Positions 10,637 through 20,190 of a stretch of 64,000 nt of DNA are shown piece by piece (position 1 is the stretch's first letter; every line of letters starts with the position of its first letter). The notes beneath the pieces were generated by a model. It ran no database searches. It had not been told where the DNA came from and worked only from the letters and a program-made list of their open reading frames with translations. The translations under genes and the position numbers were made by a program. This stretch comes from Candidatus Methylopumilus turicensis (lineage in GTDB: Bacteria > Pseudomonadota > Gammaproteobacteria > Burkholderiales > Methylophilaceae), in assembly GCF_000953015.1 (NCBI RefSeq), contig NZ_LN794158.1, forward strand, positions 1,612,001 through 1,676,000, read 5' to 3'.

Positions 10637-12133
10637 TTACTCCTTACCTTCCAGGCCGGTATCTAGGCCCAAATTAACTAACTCGGCAGCACGTAACACC
10701 GCGCGCGCTTTGTTTTGCGTTTCCATCCATTCACTTTCAGGCACAGAGTCGGCCACGATGCCCGCACCTGCTTGCACATAAAGCTTATTGTTTTTAATCA
10801 CGCCAGTACGAATTGCAATCGCCACGTCCATATCACCATTAAAGCCTAAATATCCCACAGCGCCAGCATAAATCCCGCGTTTAATCGGCTCTAATTCATC
10901 AATGATTTCCATAGCACGTACTTTTGGTGCGCCACTTACCGTACCGGCGGGAAACGTCGCTTTCAACACATCAATCGCATCCATGCCAGGTTTGAGCTTG
11001 CCTTCCACATTCGAAACAATATGCATCACGTGGGAATAACGCTCAATCATCATATTGTCAGTGACTTTTACTGTGCCTGTTTGCGCAACGCGGCCCACAT
11101 CATTACGACCTAAGTCCATTAATTGGACATGTTCTGCGCGTTCTTTTGGGTCAGCCAACAACTCATCTGCCAATGCCAAATCTTGCTCCCGTGTTTTACC
11201 GCGAGGACGTGTACCCGCAATTGGACGAGCTGTCACGGTGCCGTCTTCAAGACGCACTAAAATCTCTGGAGATGCGCCGACGACATGATGGTCACCCATA
11301 TCGTAATAGAACATATAAGGCGATGGATTCAAGCTACGAAGCGCACGGTATAGAGAAAGTGGTGGCGCATAAAATGGTTGTGACATGCGCTGAGACAACA
11401 CCACTTGCATGATGTCTCCATCAAAAATATAGCGCTTTGCTTTTTCAACCGCTGCTTTGAAATTAGCCTCGCCGAAATCCGACTGGGCTTGTTCTTGCTT
11501 GAGCGCTTGCGCTTCAGGAATTGAAACTGATTTGCGTAAACGCAGAATCAACTCAGCTAAACGACGCTTTGCTTTTGCATAAGCATCTTGTTCAGCCGGA
11601 TCTGCATAAACAATGAAGTAAAGCTTGCCTGATAAATTGTCCACTACTGCCAGCTCTTCAGACACCATCAGCAACACATCAGGTACGTTCACATCATCGG
11701 GCTTCACCTTGTCAGCTAAACGGCGCTCGATATAACGCACGGTATCGTAGCCAAAATAACCAGCCAAGCCCCCAGTAAAGCGAGGCAAGCCTTGATAAGG
11801 CGGCACTTTGAAGCGCGCTTGATAGCTTTGGACAAAGTCTAGTGGATTCACATCGCTAGCGGTTTCAACCACCTTATTGTCTTGCAACACCTGCACATCA
11901 CGGCGATTCGCCACAATACGCGTGCGTGCTGGCAAACCAATGATGGAATAACGCCCAAAACGCTCGCCACCTTGCACAGATTCAAGCAAATAGGAGAACG
12001 GTGCATTAGCAAGCTTGAGGTAAAGCGAGAGCGGTGTGTCGAGATCCGCAAAAGTCTCGATCACTAAGGGAATGCGATTAAAGCCTTGAGCAGCTAGCGC
12101 ATTAAATTCTGATTGATTGATAGTTTCTAACAT
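10637..12133 (-). CDS. trpE: Anthranilate synthase component I
   Basis: A 498-residue chorismate-utilising enzyme making anthranilate with TrpG. The N-terminal tryptophan-feedback element is seen in [18 protein letters not shown]. The C-terminal catalytic domain shows [12 protein letters not shown], the [15 protein letters not shown] motif, [15 protein letters not shown] and [18 protein letters not shown]. Its ribosome-binding site (GAGG at 12137-12140 on the minus strand) lies within a segment exactly complementary to part of an upstream Trp-rich leader peptide ORF, indicating attenuation control. The gene phosphoglycolate phosphatase (gph), often found between rpe and trpE, is absent. Confidence 0.97.
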   Translation of the reverse strand: MLETINQSEFNALAAQGFNRIPLVIETFADLDTPLSLYLKLANAPFSYLLESVQGGERFGRYSIIGLPARTRIVANRRDVQVLQDNKVVETASDVNPLDFVQSYQARFKVPPYQGLPRFTGGLAGYFGYDTVRYIERRLADKVKPDDVNVPDVLLMVSEELAVVDNLSGKLYFIVYADPAEQDAYAKAKRRLAELILRLRKSVSIPEAQALKQEQAQSDFGEANFKAAVEKAKRYIFDGDIMQVVLSQRMSQPFYAPPLSLYRALRSLNPSPYMFYYDMGDHHVVGASPEILVRLEDGTVTARPIAGTRPRGKTREQDLALADELLADPKERAEHVQLMDLGRNDVGRVAQTGTVKVTDNMMIERYSHVMHIVSNVEGKLKPGMDAIDVLKATFPAGTVSGAPKVRAMEIIDELEPIKRGIYAGAVGYLGFNGDMDVAIAIRTGVIKNNKLYVQAGAGIVADSVPESEWMETQNKARAVLRAAELVNLGLDTGLEGKE

Positions 12134-12138
12134 AAAGG

Positions 12139-12273
12139 CCTCAAATTTTTTAACAAGCGGTTGCTAACGCACCATTTTTTAAATCCAGTGCGACATTAAC
12201 GTCGCAAGCGATGACAGAATTAGTCCCACCATCGCCAACTTGTTTGCTTTGTATAAATTTGAGGTGCTTTCAT
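12139..12273 (-). promoter_or_regulatory. trp operon attenuator / leader region
   Basis: The minus-strand leader between rpe and trpE encodes a Trp-rich peptide, then can form competing hairpins. These are GCGATG (in the Trp codons) with CATCGC, GCGAC-GTTAAT-GTCGC, and CGCAC with GTGCG. In addition CCTCAAATTT inside the leader ORF (12255-12264) is perfectly complementary to AAATTTGAGG (12139-12148), which contains the trpE ribosome-binding site. There is no convincing U-run after the last hairpin, so control may act on trpE translation rather than by classical termination. The pairings are read by eye, not folded. Confidence 0.7.
12220..12273 (-). CDS. trpL: trp leader peptide
   Basis: A 17-codon ORF reading MKAPQIYTKQTSWRWWD and ending in TAA. 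Three of the last five codons are TGG (Trp at positions 13, 15 and 16), a composition very unlikely by chance directly upstream of trpE. It lies in the rpe-trpE spacer, 16 bases after the rpe stop. Ribosome stalling at the Trp codons would hold the ribosome over the first strand of the leader hairpins, and translation of codons 4-7 would disrupt pairing to the trpE ribosome-binding site. A start-proximal purine tract is poor, so initiation strength is uncertain. Confidence 0.75.
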   Translation of the reverse strand: MKAPQIYTKQTSWRWWD

Positions 12274-12288
12274 TGCAATGCGTCTAAA

Positions 12289-12996
12289 TTAGACTGTCGC
12301 CAATTGGGCGCGCAATTCAGAAACAATCGAGTTGTATCGGTTAGGATCAGTATCTTTACCTGCACCAAACACCGCTGAACCCGCTACAAATGTATCCGCA
12401 CCAGCACGGGCAATTTCAGCAATGTTCGCTACGTTCACGCCGCCGTCCACTTCCAACCAAATCTCGCGACCGGTTTGTGCTGTGTAAGCGTCGATTTTTG
12501 CACGTGCTAAACGCAGTTTGTTTAATGTTTCAGGAATGAATTTTTGACCGCCAAAGCCCGGGTTCACAGACATCAACAAAATCATGTCCACTTTGTCCAT
12601 GACGTGGTCTAGGTAGTGAAGTGGTGTCGCTGGGTTAAACACCAAGCCAGATTTACAACCTAAGTCACGCACCATCGCTAAACTACGATCAATATGATCC
12701 GAAGCCTCAGGATGGAAAGTAATAATGTTCGCGCCAGCTTTTGCGAAGTCAGGAATGATACGATCCACTGGCTTCACCATCAAATGCACGTCAATCAACG
12801 CACCCGCATTTTTAGAAATTTCACGGATAGACTCACAAACCAATGGGCCAATCGTTAAGTTTGGGACGTAATGGTTATCCATCACGTCAAAGTGCACAAG
12901 GTCAGTACCAGACGTAATCACGTCTGTGATTTCTTGACCTAGTTTGGCGAAGTTTGCTGAAAGGATACTTGGAGCAATTCTGAATTGTTTAGCCAT
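12289..12996 (-). CDS. rpe: Ribulose-phosphate 3-epimerase
   Basis: A 235-residue TIM-barrel epimerase interconverting ribulose 5-phosphate and xylulose 5-phosphate. In a ribulose monophosphate-cycle methylotroph this regenerates the formaldehyde acceptor. Signatures are [34 protein letters not shown] (catalytic Asp), [29 protein letters not shown] and [14 protein letters not shown]. Slightly longer than the E. coli enzyme (225). It precedes the trp leader on the same strand, so it may be upstream in the same transcription unit. Confidence 0.96.
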   Translation of the reverse strand: MAKQFRIAPSILSANFAKLGQEITDVITSGTDLVHFDVMDNHYVPNLTIGPLVCESIREISKNAGALIDVHLMVKPVDRIIPDFAKAGANIITFHPEASDHIDRSLAMVRDLGCKSGLVFNPATPLHYLDHVMDKVDMILLMSVNPGFGGQKFIPETLNKLRLARAKIDAYTAQTGREIWLEVDGGVNVANIAEIARAGADTFVAGSAVFGAGKDTDPNRYNSIVSELRAQLATV

Positions 12997-13128
12997 AATA
13001 TTTTAAAGAATCTATATGCAGTAAAAACGATTATTTTAACCGCATTTAGGCATGAATTAACAGACTAATCGGCTATTTTATTGCTTATGTTTCTTGCTTA
13101 AGAAGTCCGGATGCTGGAAAATTGCGAA

Positions 13129-14373
13129 ATGCAATTATTCACGGTTGGTGTCAATCACACCACAGCCCCAATCTCTATTCGCGAAAACGTGGCGTTTCAA
13201 CATGAAACCTTAGCCCATGCACTTCGCGACTTGACCTCACATGGCGTGCGTGAGGCTGCGATTTTATCGACCTGCAACCGCACTGAGCTTTACTGCAACA
13301 CCTCACACCCAGAACAAGCGCTTGCTTGGCTTGCGCAATATCACAAGCTCGATCGTGACAACATTCAGCCCTACATTTACACCTTGCCGAGCGACGAGGC
13401 TGTTAAACATGCATTTCGTGTGGCATCTGGTTTGGATTCTATGGTGCTAGGCGAACCACAAATCTTGGGACAAATGAAACAAGCCGTCAAAATTGCTGAA
13501 ACAGCTGGCACCGTTGGCACCCTTCTGCACAAACTTTTTCAGCGTACCTTTGCCGTCGCCAAAGAAGTGCGCACTTCCACAGACATCGGAGCAAGTTCGC
13601 TTTCGATGGCTGCTGCGTCAGTGCGTTTAGCCCAACGTTTATTCGGCAATCTGCAAGATAAGCATGTCCTGTTTATCGGCGCGGGCGAAATGATTACGCT
13701 TTGCGCTGAACACTTTACCGCACAAAAACCGGCCAGTATCACTGTAGCCAATCGAACCCTAGAGCGCGGAGAAGAGTTGGCAGCATTATTTAATGGCCAA
13801 GCCATTTTATTATCCGAATTGCCTGACCGGTTACATGAATTTGATATTGTGATCACCAGCACAGCAAGCCAATTACCCATCGTCGGGCTAGGGATGGTGG
13901 AACGGGCAGTAAAAGCGCGTAAACGCCGCCCAATGTTCATGGTTGATTTGGCTGTGCCGCGTGACATTGAACCTGAAGTCGCAAAATTAGATGATGTGTA
14001 TTTATATACAGTCGATGATTTGGCCCAAGTGGTCCAAGAGGGCTTAGGAAACCGCCAAGAGGCAGCACTTGAAGCCGAAGTGATTATCACTGAGCGTGTT
14101 GAACACTTTATGCATTGGCTCAAGACACGCGACGCCGTGCCAACCATACGCGCACTCCGTGATCAGGCAGAAAATTTACGTTTAACTGAACTTGAAAAAG
14201 CACAAAAACTATTGGCAAAAGGCGAAGATCCCGCCGCGGTCATTGAGGCCTTGAGCAATGCACTCACCAATAAATTTTTACATGCCCCAAGTCATGCGCT
14301 CAACCACAGCACAGGGCATGAGCACGAACAACTAGAGACGCTGTTGCGTCAACTTTACCAAATTAAAACTTAA
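13129..14373 (+). CDS. hemA: Glutamyl-tRNA reductase
   Basis: Reduces glutamyl-tRNA to glutamate-1-semialdehyde, the first step of C5-pathway tetrapyrrole synthesis. From the conserved start [19 protein letters not shown] the protein is 414 residues, normal for the family. Catalytic Cys is in [14 protein letters not shown]. The [17 protein letters not shown] block, the NADPH-binding GAGEMITLC and a C-terminal dimerisation helix follow. An ATG six codons upstream (13111) is in frame, but the family start and a GGAAA at 13116 favour 13129. It diverges from rpe and is followed 21 bases later by prfA, the standard hemA-prfA order. Confidence 0.96.
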   Translation: MQLFTVGVNHTTAPISIRENVAFQHETLAHALRDLTSHGVREAAILSTCNRTELYCNTSHPEQALAWLAQYHKLDRDNIQPYIYTLPSDEAVKHAFRVASGLDSMVLGEPQILGQMKQAVKIAETAGTVGTLLHKLFQRTFAVAKEVRTSTDIGASSLSMAAASVRLAQRLFGNLQDKHVLFIGAGEMITLCAEHFTAQKPASITVANRTLERGEELAALFNGQAILLSELPDRLHEFDIVITSTASQLPIVGLGMVERAVKARKRRPMFMVDLAVPRDIEPEVAKLDDVYLYTVDDLAQVVQEGLGNRQEAALEAEVIITERVEHFMHWLKTRDAVPTIRALRDQAENLRLTELEKAQKLLAKGEDPAAVIEALSNALTNKFLHAPSHALNHSTGHEHEQLETLLRQLYQIKT

Positions 14374-14394
14374 TCTTTAGACAAAGAAACAGCA

Positions 14395-15477
14395 ATGAAA
14401 CCATCCATGATGAAAAAGCTCGCGACATTAAGCGAGCGTTTAGACGAACTCAACCGCCTGCTCAGTAGCGAAGGCGCAACATCCAACATGGATAACTACC
14501 GTAAGCTCACGCAAGAGCATGCTGAAATCACCCCCATCGTTGAGCAATTTCGTGCCTTTGAGCAAGGCGAAGCCGATATTGCTGAAGCGCAAAAAATGCT
14601 CTCCGATCCCGAAATGAAAGAATTTGCACAAGAAGAAATTGAAAACGGCAAAGCTACTTTAGAAGCCGTTGAAAACGAACTACAAAAACTCTTGCTACCT
14701 AAAGACCCTAACGATGAACGCAATATCTTCTTAGAAATCCGTGCCGGCACGGGTGGGGATGAATCCGCTTTATTTGCAGGCGACTTATTCCGCATGTATT
14801 CACGTTATGCAGAGCGTCAACGCTGGAAAGTAGAAATCGTTTCAGCAAGTGACTCTGAGGTGGGTGGCTACAAAGAAATTATTGCCAAGGTAGAAGGCCA
14901 CGGCGCTTATTCAAAACTTAAATTTGAGTCTGGTGGTCACCGCGTGCAACGCGTCCCTGACACTGAAACACAAGGCCGCATTCATACATCTGCATGTACT
15001 GTTGCGGTATTGCCAGAAGCAGATGAAGTCAGTGATGTCGTGATTAATCCTGCGGAAATTCGTATTGATACCTACCGTGCCAGTGGCGCGGGTGGTCAGC
15101 ACATTAACAAAACCGATTCCGCTGTGCGGATTACCCACTTGCCAACCGGCATTGTGGTGGAATGCCAAGATGACCGAAGCCAACACAAAAACAAAGCCCA
15201 AGCGATGAGCGTGTTAGTCGCACGAATTAAAGATGCGGAAGTTCGCGCACAACAATCGAAAATCGCGAGTGAGCGTAAAAGTTTGATTGGTTCTGGCGAC
15301 CGCTCTGAGCGCATCCGCACTTACAACTACCCGCAAGGCCGTATTACCGACCACCGCATCAACCTCACGCTTTATAAGATTGACGCGATTACCGAGGGTG
15401 ATATGGACGAATTAATTGGCGCACTTGCTGCAGAGCACCAAGCCGATATGTTGGCGACCTTGGGTGAAGATAACTAA
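14395..15477 (+). CDS. prfA: Peptide chain release factor 1
   Basis: A 360-residue class I release factor that terminates translation at UAA and UAG. The GGQ motif that triggers peptidyl-tRNA hydrolysis lies in [17 protein letters not shown] (about residue 235). The tripeptide anticodon-like motif PxT is in the [20 protein letters not shown] region. Length equals the E. coli protein. It follows hemA; the methyltransferase gene prmC that usually comes next is not present here. Confidence 0.97.
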   Translation: MKPSMMKKLATLSERLDELNRLLSSEGATSNMDNYRKLTQEHAEITPIVEQFRAFEQGEADIAEAQKMLSDPEMKEFAQEEIENGKATLEAVENELQKLLLPKDPNDERNIFLEIRAGTGGDESALFAGDLFRMYSRYAERQRWKVEIVSASDSEVGGYKEIIAKVEGHGAYSKLKFESGGHRVQRVPDTETQGRIHTSACTVAVLPEADEVSDVVINPAEIRIDTYRASGAGGQHINKTDSAVRITHLPTGIVVECQDDRSQHKNKAQAMSVLVARIKDAEVRAQQSKIASERKSLIGSGDRSERIRTYNYPQGRITDHRINLTLYKIDAITEGDMDELIGALAAEHQADMLATLGEDN

Positions 15478-15497
15478 ACAAAACCAAGAAGCCGTTT

Positions 15498-15555
15498 GTG
15501 GTGAGCTAGTCGAACTATGAATGTTAATGCCCTTCGACAGGCTCAGGGCGAACGA
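15498..15555. repeat. Dispersed repeat of the CTTCGACAGGCTCAG type
   Basis: The spacer after prfA holds TGGTGAGCTAGTCGAACTATGAA and then CCCTTCGACAGGCTCAGGGCGAAC, written in two parts because they form imperfect inverted arms (TGAGC...TCGAA and TTCGACAGGCTCA). This matches a very widespread bacterial intergenic palindrome family, known from general experience rather than from a search. Confidence 0.65.
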
Positions 15556-15573
15556 AAAATGACAGTTTTCATT

Positions 15574-16836
15574 TTACCCACCTAGCCAGCTTTTCATGCG
15601 GCTGAAGTATTCAGGCTGACGTAAACACAGGTAAATAATCACCAGCGGGTTCATCAGCGCGGTGACTAAAAATAGTTGTGGAATGTTAAGCCCTAACTTA
15701 AATATCATCATCGCAAACACCGCGGATATCACCATGAACAAAGCATTCAAAATATTGTTCGCGGCAATCACTCTAGATTGATGGGTCTTCTGGGCGCGAG
15801 ATTGAATCAGTGCATAAAGCGGCACGATATAAACTCCGCCGAATAAACCAATCAAGGCAATATCCAATAGCAAGCGCCAATCAGCAACACCACTCGCGCT
15901 AGCCGTATATAAATCCACCCCAAACGCCATCATGCCCATGGCCCCAATTGGCACCAAGCCAATTTCTACGATGCCTTTGGATAGCTTTTCGCACAGTAGC
16001 GAACCAACCCCAACCCCGACTGAAAATACCGCAAGCAAGAGAATGAACTCACTTTCGTCGCCATGCAAAATCTCCTTGGCAAATACAGGGAATTGCGCAA
16101 GTAAGATCGCGCCATAAAACCAAAACCATGAGATGCCAATAATCGCCAGCCATATTGACTGACTTTTCCAAACAAACGCGATATTACGACCCGTTTCTGT
16201 CATTGGGTTCCAATTGATGTTGAGATGAGGTTCAGCCGCAGGAGAGTTAGGAATTTGCTTGCTAGCCATATAGCCGAGCAAGGCTAGGCCCAGAATACTC
16301 AAGCCCGTTAACAGCTCACCGCCTTGATGCATGCCAAGCCCCGCGCCAATCATTTGCCCCAATAAGATAGCAACAAAGGTGCCCATTTCCACCATGCCAT
16401 TGCCGCCAACCAATTCAGACTCAGCGAGATTTTGCGGCAGATAAGCGTATTTCACTGGCCCAAATAAAGTGGAGTGCATGCCCATCATAAAAAGCGCCAA
16501 AACTAATAGCCAAAACAGATGGAGCACAAACCCAAGCGCCGCAAATAGCATCAAAATGACTTCAAATATTTTGACAAAACGAATGAGCTGAGACTTTTCA
16601 AACTTATCGGCAATTTGCCCTGCCGAGGCCGAGAATAAAAAGAAAGGCAAAATAAAAATGCCTGGCAACAAGGTGGCAAGGACCGCGCCATTAAGTGAGG
16701 TTAAATCAGCCGTGTGAAATACCGCCATGGTAATTAAAGCAGTTTTGAAGACATTGTCATTGAGTGCGCCCAAAAATTGGGTACAAAAAAATGGCAAAAA
16801 GCGCTTTTCACGTAACAACTTAAATTGCTGATTCAT
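15574..16836 (-). CDS. MFS transporter, LplT-like (lysophospholipid transport family)
   Basis: A 420-residue, 12-helix membrane protein beginning MNQQFKLLREKRFLPFFCTQ, with the FLGALNDNVFKTAL motif of LplT/Aas-fused transporters. LplT flips lysophospholipids into the inner leaflet for reacylation. Here the protein lacks the acyltransferase/ligase domains, which in many proteobacteria are fused or adjacent; they are not in the neighbourhood. ATG at 16836 has a GAGG eight bases upstream and is preferred over GTG at 16842. It converges with prfA. Confidence 0.8.
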   Translation of the reverse strand: MNQQFKLLREKRFLPFFCTQFLGALNDNVFKTALITMAVFHTADLTSLNGAVLATLLPGIFILPFFLFSASAGQIADKFEKSQLIRFVKIFEVILMLFAALGFVLHLFWLLVLALFMMGMHSTLFGPVKYAYLPQNLAESELVGGNGMVEMGTFVAILLGQMIGAGLGMHQGGELLTGLSILGLALLGYMASKQIPNSPAAEPHLNINWNPMTETGRNIAFVWKSQSIWLAIIGISWFWFYGAILLAQFPVFAKEILHGDESEFILLLAVFSVGVGVGSLLCEKLSKGIVEIGLVPIGAMGMMAFGVDLYTASASGVADWRLLLDIALIGLFGGVYIVPLYALIQSRAQKTHQSRVIAANNILNALFMVISAVFAMMIFKLGLNIPQLFLVTALMNPLVIIYLCLRQPEYFSRMKSWLGG

Positions 16837-16949
16837 TTTCACGCCTCGTCGATTGATAAACCATTATATTTTGATCAATCACAAATAATGCTGAAATTAT
16901 TTTTATATATCTTCGTCTATTCGCTATCATGTTGGACTTGGTTTAATGA

Positions 16950-17741
16950 GTGTGCTTTGTGCGCACAACCTCTTTTCGGAAAAATATCATTTTGGCAGGT
17001 ACGCACCCATTGCTTAAACTGCGCGAAGATCTACTCGCGACAGTTACAAAAACAGGCTTTAGCTTTTGTCCAAGTGCAGCAATGCAGGCTTGGCTATTGA
17101 CGCAATCTCCAGATGCCTTAAGTGATTGGTCTGATTTTGCAAACAGCTGGAACAACATGCCGCTCGATGAACACATGGCGGACGGGGGACGTTATCGTCG
17201 TCGTCGTTATGCCGTATTAAATACGACTTCTAGAAACAGTGAGATCGTTCTAGCGCCGCATCAACCTCATTACCAAAGTCTAAATTACAATGCGCTTAAT
17301 GGTGGCATTGCGCGTGACTTTGAAGCGATACAAACCAGCACTATCCAAAGTAATAGCATGCAATCCGTGCTTAAATTTTGCCAAACTGTGTTTAGCGAGC
17401 TGATGCCCAATACGCCTTGGCACATTGAATGCCATCAGTTTCGCATTGAAGCCAATGACGAAGCTTTTGGCAAACCTACACCTGAAGGCATTCATCGTGA
17501 TGGCGTGGACTTTGTATTAGTGATGATGGTGAAACGCCAAAATATTTCCAGTGGCACCACCACCATGCACGATTTGGAACACAAAAATTTAGATAGTTTT
17601 ACACTTACTGAGCCTTTAGATGTTGCTATCGTCAACGATCATCGTTGCATGCACGGAGTAACCCCTATCGTACCATTAGACCCTACACAGCCTGCTTATC
17701 GTGACGTGTTAGTGGTCACTTTCAAAAAATTTAAGCAGTAA
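16950..17741 (+). CDS. 2-oxoglutarate/Fe(II)-dependent dioxygenase (2OG-Fe_Oxy_2 family)
   Basis: A protein of up to 263 residues matching the family that includes bacterial dioxygenases hydroxylating free L-amino acids (isoleucine, leucine, methionine). The iron-binding triad is visible: HxD in EGIHRDGVDFV (about residues 180-190) and the distal His in RCMHGVTPI (about 230). An Arg for 2-oxoglutarate follows in AYRDVLVVTFKK. The RYRRRRYAVLN segment is also typical. The start is unsure: GTG at 16950 or TTG at 16992. An MFS transporter begins 4 bases after its stop, suggesting production and export of a hydroxylated product. The substrate is not predictable from sequence. Confidence 0.8.
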   Translation: MCFVRTTSFRKNIILAGTHPLLKLREDLLATVTKTGFSFCPSAAMQAWLLTQSPDALSDWSDFANSWNNMPLDEHMADGGRYRRRRYAVLNTTSRNSEIVLAPHQPHYQSLNYNALNGGIARDFEAIQTSTIQSNSMQSVLKFCQTVFSELMPNTPWHIECHQFRIEANDEAFGKPTPEGIHRDGVDFVLVMMVKRQNISSGTTTMHDLEHKNLDSFTLTEPLDVAIVNDHRCMHGVTPIVPLDPTQPAYRDVLVVTFKKFKQ

Positions 17742-17745
17742 CTTG

Positions 17746-19011
17746 ATGGTCAAAAATAACCATCCCCCAGCACATCAAAGTGCGAATCCGCTACGCAATT
17801 TGAGTTTCTTCAAACTACTCAGTTATCGCGTTTTGATGGTGCTTTCCTACCAAATCATGGCGGTGGTCGTAGGCTGGCATTTGTACCAAATCACACACGA
17901 CCCACTCTCGCTTGGTCTCATAGGCCTGGCTGAAATCATCCCCTACTTTTGCACGGCCTTATTTGCGGGCTATGCGGTAGACCATTACTCAAGGCGTAAC
18001 TTTGGGGTAAGTTCCTCATTCACGCTCATGATTGCAGCCTTGTTAATTTATACAATCACAAATGGCAAATTATCAGGCGACCCAACACTATGGATTTACG
18101 GTGCAATCGCTCTGATTGGTTTAGCTCGCGCTTTTATTGCACCCACATACAGCGCAATTTTCGCTTCCATCATGCCGCGCCAGGAATATGCAAAAGGCGC
18201 AAGCATCGGTAGTGCCGCATTCCAATTTGGTTTAATCACCGGCCCAGCGATTGGCGGAATCTTGGTTGGCTGGACCAGCTTAGAAGTCGCTTACTTAGTC
18301 TCTTCTGGCTTAGCTTTCGCTTCAGGAATTGCCTTACTTACTCTCAACGTACACACCCCAAAAGTGGTGGCAGAAAAAGCGATTTTTTCTGGTATCGCCG
18401 AAGGGGTGCGTTTTGTATATAACCACCAAGTGATTTTGAGCGGTCAAGCACTTGATATGTTTGCCGTACTGTTTGGTGGTGCGGTGGCGATGTTACCCGC
18501 TTTTATTCACGATGTTTATCACTATGGCCCTGAGGGCCTAGGCATTCTGCGTGCTTCACCAGCCATCGGCGCAATTATCACCGGCGCATATTTAGCCAAG
18601 CATCCAATTGATGAAAATGCTGGCAAATGGCTATTGTTGTCAGTCGCTGGTTTTGGTGTTTGCATCATTGCTTTTGCACTGACGCCACATTTCTGGTTTG
18701 CTGCAGTGCTCTTGATGCTTTCAGGTGTGTGTGATGGTGTTTCAGTTGTCTTACGCACCACGATTATGCAACTCGCCACACCAGACCACATGCGTGGCAG
18801 AGTTGCCTCTATCAACGGTTTGTTTATTGGCTCTTCAAATGAGTTAGGGGCTTTTGAATCTGGCCTCATGGCGAGGGTAATGGGTTTGATTCCATCCGTG
18901 ATCTTTGGCGGCTTGATGACACTTGGCGTGGTGGCAGCTACCGCCACACTTGCGCCTAAGCTGCGGAGACTTAACTTAAAACATCTCGAATCGGAAACTC
19001 ACGAAAAATAG
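17746..19011 (+). CDS. MFS exporter (EntS/MFS_3-like)
   Basis: A 421-residue transporter with about 12 membrane helices. It shows MFS_3 signatures such as the motif A-like FAGYAVDHYSRRN after helix 2, and GRVASINGLFIGSSNELGAFESG late in the protein. Relatives export siderophores and small hydrophilic metabolites. It begins at ATG 17746 (a TTG lies one codon before), 4 bases after the dioxygenase stop. The tight pairing suggests it exports the dioxygenase product, which is inference. Confidence 0.82.
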   Translation: MVKNNHPPAHQSANPLRNLSFFKLLSYRVLMVLSYQIMAVVVGWHLYQITHDPLSLGLIGLAEIIPYFCTALFAGYAVDHYSRRNFGVSSSFTLMIAALLIYTITNGKLSGDPTLWIYGAIALIGLARAFIAPTYSAIFASIMPRQEYAKGASIGSAAFQFGLITGPAIGGILVGWTSLEVAYLVSSGLAFASGIALLTLNVHTPKVVAEKAIFSGIAEGVRFVYNHQVILSGQALDMFAVLFGGAVAMLPAFIHDVYHYGPEGLGILRASPAIGAIITGAYLAKHPIDENAGKWLLLSVAGFGVCIIAFALTPHFWFAAVLLMLSGVCDGVSVVLRTTIMQLATPDHMRGRVASINGLFIGSSNELGAFESGLMARVMGLIPSVIFGGLMTLGVVAATATLAPKLRRLNLKHLESETHEK

Positions 19012-19028
19012 CACGGATTAACATAGGA

Positions 19029-19244
19029 TTAATATTCACTGCTTCTTCCCGTGGCATAACTTTTTTCAACATCTTGTTGCCACTCATCACAGTCTGAGCA
19101 CTTATGGTCATGCATCGTCGGGCAAAGCACTAAATTAGCGCTTTTGCAAAACTTACAAACTCGCGATTGCACCGCTGATTTATGCGCCGCCTCATGATGT
19201 TCTGTGGCAACTTTAGTACTGCCAAGTGCGTATTTATTATCCAT
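19029..19244 (-). CDS. Small zinc-ribbon-like protein
   Basis: A 71-residue ORF with two cysteine pairs, CKFC (about residues 30-33) and CSDC (about 49-52), plus a nearby CPTMHDHKC, consistent with a zinc ribbon. It starts at ATG with an AGG-containing upstream segment. I do not recognise a named family. It lies convergently behind the MFS gene and diverges from the cupin gene. The conserved spacing of Cys residues argues that it is real, but no function can be given. Confidence 0.55.
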   Translation of the reverse strand: MDNKYALGSTKVATEHHEAAHKSAVQSRVCKFCKSANLVLCPTMHDHKCSDCDEWQQDVEKSYATGRSSEY

Positions 19245-19407
19245 ACCTGACCCCCAATTAAAGCCTTATTCAACTTCTTTGCCTGTAAAGTTTAATCCTA
19301 ATTTTGTCCCAATGACAACATTAAAAATATCCACAAACTTGTGGCTTAGCTTATCAGTTAAAATAGCGCTTTTCGTCATTACTGCAACCCCATTTACAAA
19401 GGTATAT

Positions 19408-19734
19408 ATGCAAAATATCGTCGTAGAGAAAAAACCAGCACAAAGCAGACTCGATAGCCTCAACGTGGCTAAATGGCCGACTTGGGAAAAAGAAGTATCT
19501 GTATTCCCTTGGGTATTTCCAGAACAAGAAATTGCCTACATTTTAGAGGGCGAATGTGTGATTACCCCAGAGGGTGGCAAGCCAGTCAAATTTGGCAAAG
19601 GCGATTTAGTGACATTTCCTGCCGGCATGAAAGCAAGCTGGGAAGTGAAAAAACCGCTACACAAACATTACAAGCTAGATGGCAATGCGCTCACGCAAAT
19701 TTTACGCCGCATTAAACTTAAAATCGGCCTATAA
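19408..19734 (+). CDS. Cupin-domain protein (cupin_3/DUF861 type)
   Basis: A 108-residue single-cupin protein starting MQNIVVEKKPAQSRL. The core has W-PTWEKEVSVFPW, then EIAYILEGECVITPEGG and FGKGDLVTFPAGMKASWEV, matching the EutQ/DUF861-like cupin fold. The usual first cupin motif histidines are absent, so metal binding is doubtful. An AAAGG lies just upstream of the ATG; a longer frame starting at 19204 overlaps the zinc-ribbon gene antisense and is not credible. The role is unknown. Confidence 0.75.
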   Translation: MQNIVVEKKPAQSRLDSLNVAKWPTWEKEVSVFPWVFPEQEIAYILEGECVITPEGGKPVKFGKGDLVTFPAGMKASWEVKKPLHKHYKLDGNALTQILRRIKLKIGL

Positions 19735-19883
19735 ACAGCCTAAGTGTCTTTGCTGTGTAAGAATGGTTTTCATGATAATCACTAGACAAGCTTAATGATG
19801 CTTACAACGACAGTGTCAGGCTCACTCCGTAGAATAAGAATTCTTCTAAGGCAGTTATAAAACATTCATTAAGGAGTTTTACC

Positions 19884-19955
19884 ATGTGGACTAAACCAGC
19901 AGCGACAGAAATGCGTTTCGGCTTTGAAGTAACAATGTACGTAATGAACAAATAA
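19884..19955 (+). CDS. pqqA: PQQ precursor peptide PqqA
   Basis: A 23-residue peptide, MWTKPAATEMRFGFEVTMYV followed by MNK. Glu15 and Tyr19 in the E-V-T-M-Y motif are the residues the radical SAM enzyme PqqE cross-links to make pyrroloquinoline quinone, the cofactor of methanol dehydrogenases. The ribosome-binding site AAGGAG lies 7 bases before the ATG, and a strong terminator follows, so this is a stand-alone transcript suited to high peptide output. No pqqBCDE genes are nearby in this window, so processing enzymes must be encoded elsewhere. Confidence 0.93.
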   Translation: MWTKPAATEMRFGFEVTMYVMNK

Positions 19956-20001
19956 TTCAAAGATTGCTTATCGAAGTTACTCATCTTCATTCGCAAAAAA
20001 T

Positions 20002-20030
20002 AAAAAAGGAACCTTGATGGTTCCTTTTTT
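20002..20030 (+). terminator. Rho-independent terminator after pqqA
   Basis: Perfect stem GGAACC-TTGAT-GGTTCC (20008-20024) preceded by six A and followed by six T. Confidence 0.85.
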
Positions 20031-20190
20031 ATTGCCTAGCGCTTAAGAGCTACTTAAGATGAAGGGTGTTAGTGCGCTTAATCTATATCGGCAGGGTCAC
20101 ACTAAGTCAATGACGGCTCATCCATCTGGTTACCCAAACTTACTACCTTATTCACTGCACTAACATCTTTATTTTAATCGCTTATCAACA

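Noticed and set aside
12139-12220. Classical Rho-independent trp attenuator
   Set aside because: The last hairpin is not followed by a U-run, so I describe it as leader control without claiming termination.
19204-19407. Upstream extension of the cupin gene by 68 codons
   Set aside because: It runs antisense over the zinc-ribbon gene start, has no ribosome-binding site, and the cupin family start with AAAGG lies at 19408.
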